Shown: positions 1-7,417, counted from the first letter of the stretch. The stretch: 13,882 nucleotides of DNA from Candidatus Aminicenantota bacterium (GCA_013139435.1 WTAW01000304.1:1-13882); one strand, 5' to 3'. The notes: a model not told the origin generated them from the sequence alone. Made by a program: numbers and translations.

Positions 1-1555
1 CATCCCCACAATGAACCACCACAAATCCTGCTCCGGAGCTGAGCGATGCGTCGGTCACGATCATGGTAAAACCCTCGGGCCTCCCCAAAGCCTGGTCATC
101 ATCAGAGAGGGAATACTGTGTCTTCGCGATACAAACTGGAAGATTCTGGAATCCGTTACGCTCTATTCGCCTTATCCTCCGCCGGATCTTCCCCTCCATC
201 GCCACTGAAGCCGCGCCAAACATCTTTGTGGCAATGACTTCGATCTTTTCGACAAGGGGCATATCTAGCGGATAGAGGTGTTGAAAATTGTGCTCGTCTT
301 TTTCAATGGCTTTGAGGACCTCCTCCGCCAGCACCCTTCCACCCTCACTGCCCTTGCTGAAGACCTCACTTAGAGCGAAACGCACTCCTTCTTTATGACA
401 CAGGTCCAAAACTTTTTCGATCTCTTCATCTGTATCAGAGGAAAATCGGTTCAAGGCCACCACAAAAGGAACGCCAAAAAAACGGAGATTTTCGATGTGT
501 TTCTGGAGGTTGGCAAATCCCTTCTCCACAGCTGGAATGTTTTCGATTTCCAGATCATCCCGCTTTATGCCTCCATGATACTTGAGGGCCCGGACCGTTG
601 CCACCAGGACACAGGCATCCGGGGGCGGGAGGTGGCTTGTTCGCACCACGATATCGAAGAACTTGACCGCTCCCAGGTCCGAGCCGAACCCACATTCTGT
701 GACGACAAAATCCGCTAGATTAAGAGCCAAGTCAGCAGCGATCACAGAACTCGTCCCATGGGCAATGTTAGCAAAGGGCCCTCCATGCACAAATATGGGA
801 GTGCCTTCCCCTGTCTGAACAAGATTGGGTTGTATAGCATCCTTGAGCAGCGCAGTCATGGCTCCGTCGGCCTTGAGCTCCCGGGCAAAAACAGGTTTTT
901 TGTCAGGGGAATACCCGACGAGGATATTCCCAAGCCTCTCCTTCAGATCTTTGATATCCTTAGATAAGCAGAGGATGGCCATGACTTCAGAAGCGGCTGT
1001 GATATCAAAGCCTGTTTCGCGGGCCAGTCCCCGGAGAGGACCCCCGATACCGATGATGACTTCTCTTAGAACCCGGTCGTCCATATCCAAAACCCTTTTC
1101 CAGGTAATGGTCCGGCTGTCTAAAAGACCACAGGCCCCATCAAAATGAATTCGGTTGTCCACCATTGCAGACAGAAGGTTGTGGGCCGATGTGATCGCAT
1201 GAATGTCTCCTGTGAAATGCAGGTTGATCTCATCCTGGGGTAAAACATACGCAGCGCCCCCTCCGGTCGCTCCGCCTTTCATTCCAAAAACTGGGCCCAA
1301 AGAAGGCTCTCTCAGGGAGGCTGTTGCCTTTTTGCCGAGACTGTTCAACGCATCCGCCAAACCGATAGAGGTCGTGGTCTTGCCCTCTCCCGCGGGAGTC
1401 GGGGACATGGCCGTCACCAGGATTAGCTTCCCCCTCTCTTTGCCTTCAATACGTATTCTATCTGGAAAAAGCTTGGCTTTGTACTCCCCATATTTCACCA
1501 AATCCTTTGCTTTTATTCCTAATTTCGCTGCGATGTCTTCAATGGGTTTTATCAC
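1..1555 (-). CDS. fhs: Formate-tetrahydrofolate ligase (partial, 3' end outside window)
   Basis: Joins formate to tetrahydrofolate with ATP to give 10-formyl-THF in the cytoplasm, the entry step of the methyl branch of Wood-Ljungdahl and folate C1 metabolism. Read on the minus strand, the frame stays open for 518 codons. It carries the nucleotide loop TPAGEGKTT (residues 53-61), then GGGAAYVLPQDEINLHFTGD and, near the edge, SSGAGFVVVHCGD, which matches the conserved stretch shortly before the usual C-terminus. The family is about 555 residues, so roughly 37 are missing beyond base 1. The start is GTG at 1555: an in-frame stop lies a short way upstream and GGAGG sits 7 bases before it. It is the last visible gene on this strand and is separated from radC by a 344-bp repeat-containing gap, so it probably has its own promoter. 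The family assignment is secure; whether it serves acetogenesis, formate use or only biosynthesis cannot be told here. Confidence 0.97.
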   Translation of the reverse strand, partial: MIKPIEDIAAKLGIKAKDLVKYGEYKAKLFPDRIRIEGKERGKLILVTAMSPTPAGEGKTTTSIGLADALNSLGKKATASLREPSLGPVFGMKGGATGGGAAYVLPQDEINLHFTGDIHAITSAHNLLSAMVDNRIHFDGACGLLDSRTITWKRVLDMDDRVLREVIIGIGGPLRGLARETGFDITAASEVMAILCLSKDIKDLKERLGNILVGYSPDKKPVFARELKADGAMTALLKDAIQPNLVQTGEGTPIFVHGGPFANIAHGTSSVIAADLALNLADFVVTECGFGSDLGAVKFFDIVVRTSHLPPPDACVLVATVRALKYHGGIKRDDLEIENIPAVEKGFANLQKHIENLRFFGVPFVVALNRFSSDTDEEIEKVLDLCHKEGVRFALSEVFSKGSEGGRVLAEEVLKAIEKDEHNFQHLYPLDMPLVEKIEVIATKMFGAASVAMEGKIRRRIRRIERNGFQNLPVCIAKTQYSLSDDDQALGRPEGFTMIVTDASLSSGAGFVVVHCGD

Positions 1556-1899
1556 GTCTGACCTCCTGTCACTTAGCCTGAATTATTCATAAAAGATGCT
1601 AACAAACTTAGATTAAAAAACCTTTCACAAAGAAAAACTCAATATCTTATTGTTAGTATCTTTTACCCTACGGGCGAACCGATCTCACTACAAAGCCTTC
1701 GTTGTAGCCCATTCGAGGTAGATCACTACATCTTCATGGGTCACTGCCTCGCCTTTGCAGCGACTTCAATTCGTGAATAATCCATTTATCCTGAATTATT
1801 CATAAAAAATATCGATGTTTATCATAACAGAAGCAATATTTAAATGTTACATTGTTTTTTCGGAATACTCATTTGGGCACTGCATTTCCTATGCGATTT
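1556..1899. other. Gene-free interval with repeats between fhs and radC
   Basis: No credible ORF is present. The interval holds two copies of an 18-bp direct repeat (1577-1594, 1790-1807), an imperfect 15-bp inverted repeat (1591-1605 with 1650-1664), a 6-bp-stem hairpin (1688-1707) and an 8-bp inverted repeat (1774-1781 with 1795-1802). The only clear expression signal is the fhs Shine-Dalgarno sequence next to the GTG at 1555. No convincing promoter was seen. Confidence 0.6.
1577..1807. repeat. Direct-repeat-bounded element, MITE- or REP-like
   Basis: CCTGAATTATTCATAAAA occurs exactly at 1577-1594 and again at 1790-1807 in the same orientation. Just inside the left copy, AAAAGATGCTAACAA (1591-1605) pairs with TTGTTAGTATCTTTT (1650-1664) with one mismatch. 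Just before the right copy, TGAATAAT (1774-1781) is the reverse complement of ATTATTCA (1795-1802). There is no transposase. A diverged relative of the same 18-mer lies in both orientations around 7327-7390. I infer a dispersed non-coding repeat or the remnant of a small mobile element; the exact ends are uncertain. Confidence 0.55.
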
Positions 1900-2688
1900 T
1901 TATAACCTATTTCGAACATTTTTAAGACAGAGTTCATACTCTTCGATAAGCCCCTGGTCAGCAAAGCTGAAATAGCGGTTATTCCCGATGATGATATGGT
2001 CGAGGACCTTGATCTGCATGATACTCATGGCAAAAACCAACTCCTTTGTGATCTCTCTGTCGCTTTCCGAAGGCTCTGGATCACCTGAAGGGTGATTGTG
2101 CACAAAGATGAGCGAAGACGCACCGAACCGTACCGCGGCTTTGATCACTTCCCGGGGATAGACAGCACTGGAATCTACCGTCCCCTCAAAAAAGGTCCTT
2201 TCTTCGAGGATATAGTTTTTGGCATCGAGAAAAAGGACTTTGAATCGTTCTGTTTTTGCATCCCTCAAAGAGTGATAGAGATAATCAAAGACTTCCTGCG
2301 AAGAATGACACGCGGGCCGGCTGAGCATTTTTTCTTTGAGAAACCGACGGGAGATTTCTTGGACCAGCCGAATCCCGAAAACATTGTGCGGACCAATTCC
2401 TTTAATCTCCCTTAACTCCGCTTCGTCGGCCTCCAAAACTCGTCTTAAAACCTTAAACCTCTCCATTGCTTCTTTTGCCTGCTTTTTACAATCCCGTCTC
2501 GGCGTGCCCAAGGTGAGCAAGATCTCTACGATCTCATAGTCCAGAAATCCCTGAAGTCCCCCATTGAGAAATTTCTCCCTGAGTCTCAAGCGATGTCCTG
2601 CCTCAGGCCTGTGAGCCATGGTGTTTGGCCTTTGGGCAACAATCCCATGTCTATTTTTTTCGATGTTTTGTTTTTTTGTGCTGGCCAT
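1900..2688 (-). CDS. radC: RadC family JAMM/MPN-domain protein
   Basis: RadC-family proteins have an N-terminal helix-hairpin-helix-like region and a C-terminal JAMM metal-binding domain. Historically they were linked to DNA repair, but the biochemical role is unsettled. Here the N-terminal block is GHRLRLREKFLNGGLQGFLD, followed by an HhH-like IKGIGPHNVFGIRL segment. The JAMM motif is complete: HNHPSGDPEPSESD has the H-x-H-x7-S-x2-D pattern. The start is uncertain. ATG at 2688 is given here (262 aa); a GTG at 2730 would add 14 residues, and an ATG at 2619 would leave only a few residues before the conserved GHR block. None has a strong ribosome binding site. The gene is on the same strand as the respiratory operon but separated from it, with no functional link visible. 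Confidence 0.93.
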   Translation of the reverse strand: MASTKKQNIEKNRHGIVAQRPNTMAHRPEAGHRLRLREKFLNGGLQGFLDYEIVEILLTLGTPRRDCKKQAKEAMERFKVLRRVLEADEAELREIKGIGPHNVFGIRLVQEISRRFLKEKMLSRPACHSSQEVFDYLYHSLRDAKTERFKVLFLDAKNYILEERTFFEGTVDSSAVYPREVIKAAVRFGASSLIFVHNHPSGDPEPSESDREITKELVFAMSIMQIKVLDHIIIGNNRYFSFADQGLIEEYELCLKNVRNRL

Positions 2689-2760
2689 AGCTCTCAAAGA
2701 CAATAACGAACCAGACCTCTCAAAATTCACACATTTTGTAAAAAAATCAGGTGAGAGAGT

Positions 2761-3060
2761 TTATTTTTTTACGGAGGAAAAGAATTTAAGGCGGTAGATG
2801 CGGTCGGCCTCTTTGATCTTTTGACAGAGGATGTAGATTAAAACAAAGATGGAGATCCATATCCAACCCAAGAAGACATAGATTCCGATGGCCTCCTTGA
2901 TATCTTTGGGAGCAGGTTTTATTTCTTCCGAGGCATCATCCTTTGCGGCTTGAATCTCTTCCTGTTGTTGGGGCGGTTGGGCCCACCCGGACACACAGAG
3001 GGACAAACCAACGCAGATCAACCCCACTAGAATCGACAGAAAGATCTTTTGACTTGGCAT
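2761..3060 (-). CDS. Small exported membrane protein of the sdh/Rieske-cyt b operon
   Basis: A 99-residue protein I cannot assign firmly. Residues about 1-27 look like a Sec signal peptide ending VSGWA. An acidic, Gln/Glu/Lys-rich segment follows (28-56), then one membrane helix (about 58-80, YVFLGWIWISIFVLIYILC) and a basic tail to the C-terminus. The helix plus basic tail loosely recalls CcmD-like cytochrome c maturation subunits, but this is a resemblance by eye only. The ATG at 3060 lies two bases after the cytochrome b stop, so translation is probably coupled; a longer reading to 3291 would run antiparallel-frame through cytochrome b and is rejected. Its place as last gene of the complex suggests an accessory or structural subunit of the quinol complex. 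Confidence 0.75.
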   Translation of the reverse strand: MPSQKIFLSILVGLICVGLSLCVSGWAQPPQQQEEIQAAKDDASEEIKPAPKDIKEAIGIYVFLGWIWISIFVLIYILCQKIKEADRIYRLKFFSSVKK

Positions 3061-3062
3061 TG

Positions 3063-4139
3063 TCACAGCGGGCTCCATACCGAAAAGATCAAAACATAGA
3101 CCACTAACACATATCCCAGAGCTGTTATGATCTTCCCTTTCCACTCTGTGGGCTTGTTGTCGATAACGGGCAAAAAGAAAATGAAAAGGCCGGCCATCAG
3201 CATGAGCAGCACAGCCACAGTGTCTCCGTTCACAAAGAGGATCTTTGCAGGGAATATCTTCAGAGTCTGGAACAAGAAGAGAAAATACCATTCGGGTTTT
3301 ACACCTTCGGGTGCCGCTGCCATCAGATCGGCTTGTTTATCGAGTGAGGGAGGAAAGACGATCGCCATGGAAAAAAGAATCCCCACCAAGACAAGCCAGA
3401 CGACCATCTCGCGATAGACAAAATTCGGCCAGAAAGGAATGGTTGGCACATCCTCGTTTCGGGTTTCTGCGTCAAGAGGAATGCTCATCCCCTTCTTTTG
3501 GATGAGATAGACATGGATGGCAAGCAAGAGAAAGATGAAGATGGGCAGGATACATACGTGTATCCCGAAAAAACGCGTCAGGGTATCGCCGGTCACATCC
3601 CCGCCACCACGAAGAAGCGTGGTCACCCAGGCCCCCACAACAGGGATGGAACGGGGAATATCCGTCCCCACCTTTGTCGCTGAGAGTGAGAGGTCATCCC
3701 AGGGCAAAAGATAACCAGTGAAGCCGAAAACGAGAGAGCAGGCAAGGAGAAACACGCCACTCATCCAAGTGATCTCTCTTGGCTTACGGTAGGATTTTGT
3801 GAGCCAGATACTGATGAGATGAATAAAAACAAAAGCGATCATGAATGTCGACGACCAGCTGTGAACCGACCGGATGATCCATCCCAGTGGGACCTCTGTC
3901 ATGATCCTGGCCACGCTGGCATTGGCCGCATCCAAGGTGGGCTTGTAGTACAGGATGAGCATAAATCCCGTGACAACCTGGATGACGAAAAAGAGAAGGA
4001 TCGCACTTCCTGTATAAAGCCAGATGGAATGTTTATGCTGAGGGACTGGCTTCTCCTTCAAGAACTGTGTGATCGCCGAGAGACCGAAACGATCATCGAG
4101 CCAGGTTGAAAGTGCTTTGGGCCAATTCTTCATGTTCAC
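3063..4139 (-). CDS. Cytochrome b/b6-type quinol oxidoreductase subunit (b6 plus subunit IV in one chain)
   Basis: Membrane diheme subunit that oxidises quinol and passes electrons to the Rieske protein. The 358 residues equal cytochrome b6 plus subunit IV, so the two halves are in one polypeptide as in mitochondrial-type cytochrome b. Axial haem ligands fit H93 and H107 on one helix and H194 and H209 on another. The 14-residue gap in the second pair is the b6 pattern. The Qo motif PEWY is present at 282-285. The usual GYLLPWDQ reads GYLLPWDD (142-149). The cysteine that binds the extra haem c in plant and cyanobacterial b6 aligns with a tyrosine near residue 42, so that haem is probably absent. 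The ATG overlaps the Rieske stop by four bases (4136-4139). No cytochrome c1 or f follows. The family call is secure; the physiological electron acceptor is unknown. Confidence 0.95.
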   Translation of the reverse strand: MNMKNWPKALSTWLDDRFGLSAITQFLKEKPVPQHKHSIWLYTGSAILLFFVIQVVTGFMLILYYKPTLDAANASVARIMTEVPLGWIIRSVHSWSSTFMIAFVFIHLISIWLTKSYRKPREITWMSGVFLLACSLVFGFTGYLLPWDDLSLSATKVGTDIPRSIPVVGAWVTTLLRGGGDVTGDTLTRFFGIHVCILPIFIFLLLAIHVYLIQKKGMSIPLDAETRNEDVPTIPFWPNFVYREMVVWLVLVGILFSMAIVFPPSLDKQADLMAAAPEGVKPEWYFLFLFQTLKIFPAKILFVNGDTVAVLLMLMAGLFIFFLPVIDNKPTEWKGKIITALGYVLVVYVLIFSVWSPL

Positions 4140-4585
4140 TCCACATCCTCTCTCTTTATGATCAGGTCCGGTGCCGCGATCTCTACGACGAGGCGGCGCA
4201 AAGGATGGGGAGGAGGGCCACCGGTGTTAGTTCCGTACTCATCGTACCAGCCATCATGGCAGGCACAGAAAAACTTCTTTTGCTCGGGGAGATAGGCCAC
4301 ATTGCAATCCAGATGTGTGCACACACCCACAAAGGCGAGGTAAGTGCCATCGTCGTTCTTTTTGAGGATACCCGGTTTGCTCCCCCAGGGAAAACTCTTG
4401 ACAGACCCGGGAGCCATCCCTTCAAAGTCTGAAAACAGAAGGATGACCTCATCCGGTTCCCTGTAGGGCGGGAATATGAATTTGACGACCGGATAGATAA
4501 AAGTTGCCAGTAGAGCTGTGGTCCAGCCTCCAAAAAGTCCGTTTAAAAACTGGCGTCTTGTAAAAAGCGAATGTTTGAGTTTCAT
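4136..4585 (-). CDS. Rieske [2Fe-2S] iron-sulfur protein
   Basis: High-potential [2Fe-2S] subunit that takes electrons from quinol at the Qo site of the cytochrome b complex. The 149 residues begin with a twin-arginine-like RRQFL (10-14) and a hydrophobic helix (about 17-38), fitting Tat export with a retained N-terminal anchor. Box 1 is CTHLDC (89-94) and box 2 CACH (107-110). By family logic C89, H91, C107 and H110 bind the cluster, and C94 with C109 form the disulfide. Box 1 has Asp where Gly is most common, and box 2 continues DGWYDEYG. A proline-rich GGPPPHPLRR follows (122-131), the usual Pro loop. Start and stop overlap neighbours by four bases each (ATGA at 4582-4585 with sdhB, 4136-4139 with cytochrome b), so the three are translationally coupled. 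Confidence 0.95.
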   Translation of the reverse strand: MKLKHSLFTRRQFLNGLFGGWTTALLATFIYPVVKFIFPPYREPDEVILLFSDFEGMAPGSVKSFPWGSKPGILKKNDDGTYLAFVGVCTHLDCNVAYLPEQKKFFCACHDGWYDEYGTNTGGPPPHPLRRLVVEIAAPDLIIKREDVE

Positions 4586-5307
4586 CGTTTAAATGGGTTA
4601 AGGCTTTTTATTTTCTCGACGATAAGCTTTCGTCTCAAGGCTTCGATCCCATCGGCAGGACGCACCTCTTTAGGGCAGACCTCATTACATTTGAAAATCG
4701 TGTGACAGCCCCAGGCGCCGCCTTCTGTATTCACCCGCGACCAGTTCTTAAATGGCCTTTTATCCCTGGGATCTTTAACAAACCTGTAAAGTTTGGCTAG
4801 GGCGGCCGGCCCCAAATAATTCTCTCTCTTGGAAACCACTGGACATGCACTGTAACAGCATCCACAGAGAATGCAATTGACGTACTGAAATATTTTATCA
4901 ATTTTTTCGTCTTCGATCCGGTGTCCCTTCTCGGGGATTGCGCCCTCAGAATGGAGGAACGGCTCGATCTTCACAAGAGCCTCCCAAAACGGATCCAAGT
5001 CTACCACCAGGTCTTTCTGGATCTCCAGGTTAGGCAGAGGCTCTACGACGATCAAAGGTGAATCGAGAGACTCGAGTTCGGTCCGGCAGGCCAAGTCGAA
5101 CTTGCCGTTGAGAACCATAGCGCAAGAGCCGCATATGGCTTCACGACAACTGTACCGGAATGACAAACTGCAATCCTGGACATTCCTGATCTCCATCAGC
5201 GCTTCGAGCACAGATTTGGTCTCTTCGGTCTCGTAGGAATAATCCTGAAAGTAAGGGTGTTCATCCTGACGCGGGTCGAACCGGAGTATTTTGAACAGAT
5301 ATTCCAT
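4582..5307 (-). CDS. sdhB: Succinate dehydrogenase/fumarate reductase iron-sulfur subunit
   Basis: Carries electrons between the flavoprotein and the membrane anchor of complex II. The 241 residues hold all three cluster sites: the [2Fe-2S] ferredoxin motif with C54, C59, C62 and C74; the CILCGCCYSACP block with C145, C148, C151 and C155; and C201, C207 and C211 in the last third. By family logic C145/C148/C151/C211 hold [4Fe-4S] and C155/C201/C207 hold [3Fe-4S]. The three-cysteine final set is the usual succinate dehydrogenase layout. I start at ATG 5307, one base after the sdhA stop, with GAGAAAG upstream, rather than the in-frame extension to 5352, which would overlap sdhA. The stop overlaps the Rieske start. 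Direction (succinate oxidation or fumarate reduction) cannot be told from sequence. Confidence 0.97.
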   Translation of the reverse strand: MEYLFKILRFDPRQDEHPYFQDYSYETEETKSVLEALMEIRNVQDCSLSFRYSCREAICGSCAMVLNGKFDLACRTELESLDSPLIVVEPLPNLEIQKDLVVDLDPFWEALVKIEPFLHSEGAIPEKGHRIEDEKIDKIFQYVNCILCGCCYSACPVVSKRENYLGPAALAKLYRFVKDPRDKRPFKNWSRVNTEGGAWGCHTIFKCNEVCPKEVRPADGIEALRRKLIVEKIKSLNPFKR

Positions 5308-5308
5308 C

Positions 5309-7006
5309 TCAGTACTTTCTCTCGGCGGGTTGATACTTGCCGATAAACACATCCTTGTAGCTGATCTGTGGCTTTCCCTCTTGCCATGTGATCAAGGTAT
5401 GTTTAAGCCACTCCTCATCGTTGCGCTTCTCAAAATCCAGCCTGTAGTGAGAGCCCCGGGTTTCATCCCTGTTCAGGGCCCCGAGAGTGATCACTTCGGC
5501 CAGGTCGAGCATGGATTCATACTCGATGATGTTCACAAGTTCCTGGCTGAACCGAAGACAGGGACCGGAGATGTACACATGTTCATAGGCCTCCCGCAAT
5601 TCCTGGATGGTTTCAAGACAGTGCGCTAGTTCGTTTTTATTCCTGAATAAACCGACCTTTTCATTCATGAGTGCTTTCAAACGGCCCATCAAGATGTGGA
5701 ATTTTTCCCCGGAATCCTTTTTTCTCCATCCCTCCACTCTGTTCTTGAACTTGAGAGCCGCATCGAGAAGGTTTTTCTCAGAATCTGTGACACCGTTGGC
5801 CCCTCTCACATATTCGGATATTTTTTTTCCTGCGATCTTCCCAAAAACCACTGTATCCAACAAGGAATTTCCCCCTAAACGATTGGCACCGTGGACACTC
5901 ACGCAAGCACACTCTCCCGCAGCGTAAAATCCTTCCACGGCGGAAGCACAGTTTTTATCAACATCTATCCCACCCATGGAATAGTGTTGGGCGGGTTGTA
6001 TGGGGATGGGTGTATCGATAGGGTCGAGCCCAGCAAAATTGATGCAGATCTCCCGGATCCCGGGGAGCCTCTTCTTGATCTTTTCTGCGCCCAGATGCCT
6101 GATATCCAGATGCACATACTGGGATTCGTATCCATTGCCTTTATCAATCTCAGTCTGAATCGCACGCGCAACGATATCCCGGGGCGAGAGCTCCATGGAT
6201 TGGGGGGCATAGTCTTCCATGAACCTCCGGCCCTTGTTGTTGACCAGGTATCCGCCTTCCCCCCTGGCACCCTCTGTGATGAGAATGTTTTTTCCGAGGA
6301 GAGACGTGGGGTGGAACTGGACAAACTCCAAGTCTTTCAAGGGAACTCCTGCGCGATAGGCCGCACCGATCCCACTCCCGTGATTGATGAAGGCATTGGT
6401 GGTCTTCATATAGACCCGCCCATAACCCCCGGTGGCGAAAACAACGGCTTTGGCCTGGACCGGGATAAATTCAGCATTCTCCAGGTCATAAACGACCACA
6501 CCCAGGCATCGGCCGTCTTTGACAACGAGCTGTGTCACAAGCCATTCATTGTAAAACCGGACATTTTGTCGCACAGATTGTTCATAGAGCGTGTGTAAGA
6601 TCACGAGACCGGTTCTGTCTGCAGCGTAACACGTTCTGGGAAATCCAGCCCCTCCAAAGGGCCTTTGGGCTATGACTCCACCGGGAAAACGGCTGAAAGG
6701 CACGCCTAAATGTTCCAATTCGTAAATAGTGAGGCTCGCCTCCTGGCACATGAGCTCAGCGGTATCCTGGTCAGCGAGATAATCGCTTCCTTTAATCGTA
6801 TCGAACGCATGTCTCTCCCAGTTGTCATCTTTTCCATCGGGATTGTTTCCCAGGGCAGCATTGATCCCTCCCTGGGCAGCCACAGAATGAGAGCGCAGAG
6901 GATGGACCTTGGAGATCACAGCTACGGAGAGACTGGGATCGCTGGACAAAGCTGCAGAAAGCCCAGCCAACCCACCCCCAACGATCAGGATGTCGTGACT
7001 TAGCAT
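5309..7006 (-). CDS. sdhA: Succinate dehydrogenase/fumarate reductase flavoprotein subunit
   Basis: Catalytic subunit that interconverts succinate and fumarate at a covalently bound FAD. The 565 residues are near the family length. The Rossmann motif is GGGLAGLSAA (10-19). H40 in RSHSVAAQGG is the FAD-linking histidine. Active-site positions fit H232 (QFHPT), R248 (GARGEGG), R281 (PRDIVAR), H341 (QHYSMGG) and R376 (GANRLGGNS), all intact. A helical C-terminal domain follows, ending with ETRGSHYRLDFEKRNDEEWL, typical of the family. The ATG at 7006 directly abuts the sdhC stop at 7007-7009, and the stop is one base from the sdhB start. No damage is seen, so the operon is likely functional despite the sdhC frame problem. 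Confidence 0.98.
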   Translation of the reverse strand: MLSHDILIVGGGLAGLSAALSSDPSLSVAVISKVHPLRSHSVAAQGGINAALGNNPDGKDDNWERHAFDTIKGSDYLADQDTAELMCQEASLTIYELEHLGVPFSRFPGGVIAQRPFGGAGFPRTCYAADRTGLVILHTLYEQSVRQNVRFYNEWLVTQLVVKDGRCLGVVVYDLENAEFIPVQAKAVVFATGGYGRVYMKTTNAFINHGSGIGAAYRAGVPLKDLEFVQFHPTSLLGKNILITEGARGEGGYLVNNKGRRFMEDYAPQSMELSPRDIVARAIQTEIDKGNGYESQYVHLDIRHLGAEKIKKRLPGIREICINFAGLDPIDTPIPIQPAQHYSMGGIDVDKNCASAVEGFYAAGECACVSVHGANRLGGNSLLDTVVFGKIAGKKISEYVRGANGVTDSEKNLLDAALKFKNRVEGWRKKDSGEKFHILMGRLKALMNEKVGLFRNKNELAHCLETIQELREAYEHVYISGPCLRFSQELVNIIEYESMLDLAEVITLGALNRDETRGSHYRLDFEKRNDEEWLKHTLITWQEGKPQISYKDVFIGKYQPAERKY

Positions 7007-7314
7007 TCAGTAATTCCTGGTGAAATAGATAATAAGGAGTATAGCGCTCGATACGACTCCAGAAATCGTAAAGACCCAGAAGAGCAATTTTTCCTTTTTC
7101 ACACCAAGATCGATGATCACAGTCCTCAGCCCGTAGAGGGCATGGAAAACAATCGAGATGATCAAAATCGTATCAGTCAGGGGATTCGTATGAGCACCAG
7201 CGCCCAATCCGGTTTCTGTTCCTTTGTCATCAAAAAAAAGGATGTCAAAAACTTGATCCCTAGAAGGACAATGAGCAAAAGACCCGAGACCCGATGAAAA
7301 ACCCACACAAACAT
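7007..7314 (-). CDS. sdhC: Succinate dehydrogenase membrane anchor, SdhC type, split by a -1 frame change
   Basis: Haem- and quinone-binding anchor of complex II. ATG at 7314 has an ideal AAGGAG eight bases upstream and encodes MFVWVFHRVSGLLLIVLLG, including the HRVSG signature of SdhC helix I. That frame stops after 45 codons. Shifting by -1 at the run of eight T on the coding strand (bases 7232-7239) continues into DDKGTETG, FHALYGLRTVIIDLG (the H-x3-G-x-R-x4-D pattern with the likely haem ligand, about residue 58) and a third helix, ending FTRNY. The restored product would be 102 residues with three helices (about 10-28, 46-66, 74-95). A simple caller would give only 7007-7306 from a GTG and lose helix I. 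One lost T, a sequencing or assembly indel, or polymerase slippage could all explain this. Only one short anchor is present; no sdhD is visible. Confidence 0.8.
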
Positions 7315-7326
7315 ATATTTCGCTCC

Positions 7327-7384
7327 TTATTCATAAAAAATGCCGATACTTATTTTCGCTTTCAACAGCATTTTTCATGGATAA
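7327..7384. repeat. Inverted repeat (stem-loop) beside the sdhC ribosome binding site
   Basis: TTATTCATAAAAAATGC (7327-7343) and GCATTTTTCATGGATAA (7368-7384) are reverse complements at 15 of 17 positions, with a 24-base gap. In the minus-strand transcript this is a hairpin whose 3' arm ends on the AAGGAG of sdhC (7323-7328). Both arms are related to the repeat at 1577 and 1790: the right arm read in reverse begins CCTGTATTATCCAT. It is probably a palindromic member of that repeat family. Confidence 0.6.
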
Positions 7385-7387
7385 TAC

Positions 7388-7417
7388 AGGTTACTTAAAG
7401 TCTTTCCAACTTGTCAA
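7388..7417 (-). promoter_or_regulatory. Possible sigma-70 promoter for the sdh operon
   Basis: On the minus strand a perfect -35 hexamer TTGACA (7412-7417) is followed after 18 bases by TAACCT (7388-7393), a poor -10 with three of six consensus bases. The position, about 75 bases before the sdhC start, suits an operon promoter. The weak -10 keeps this tentative. Confidence 0.3.

Noticed and set aside
395..1592. Several plus-strand open frames across the first 1.6 kb.
   Set aside because: They are antisense to fhs, whose motifs are clear along the whole minus strand.
1577..1807. CRISPR array.
   Set aside because: There are only two repeat copies about 195 bp apart with unrelated internal sequence and no cas genes.
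2761..3291. Longer version of the small membrane protein starting at 3291.
   Set aside because: The extra 77 residues lie in another frame of cytochrome b and look non-biological; the ATG at 3060 gives a clean signal peptide.
5891..6598. A 235-codon plus-strand open frame inside sdhA.
   Set aside because: It is antisense to a fully conserved flavoprotein, shows no recognisable domain and lacks a ribosome site; it is a shadow of the sdhA codon pattern.
7232..7239. Classical programmed ribosomal frameshift site with stimulatory elements in sdhC.
   Set aside because: The T run allows slippage, but no clear downstream pseudoknot or upstream Shine-Dalgarno stimulator was seen, so an indel or sequencing error is equally likely.
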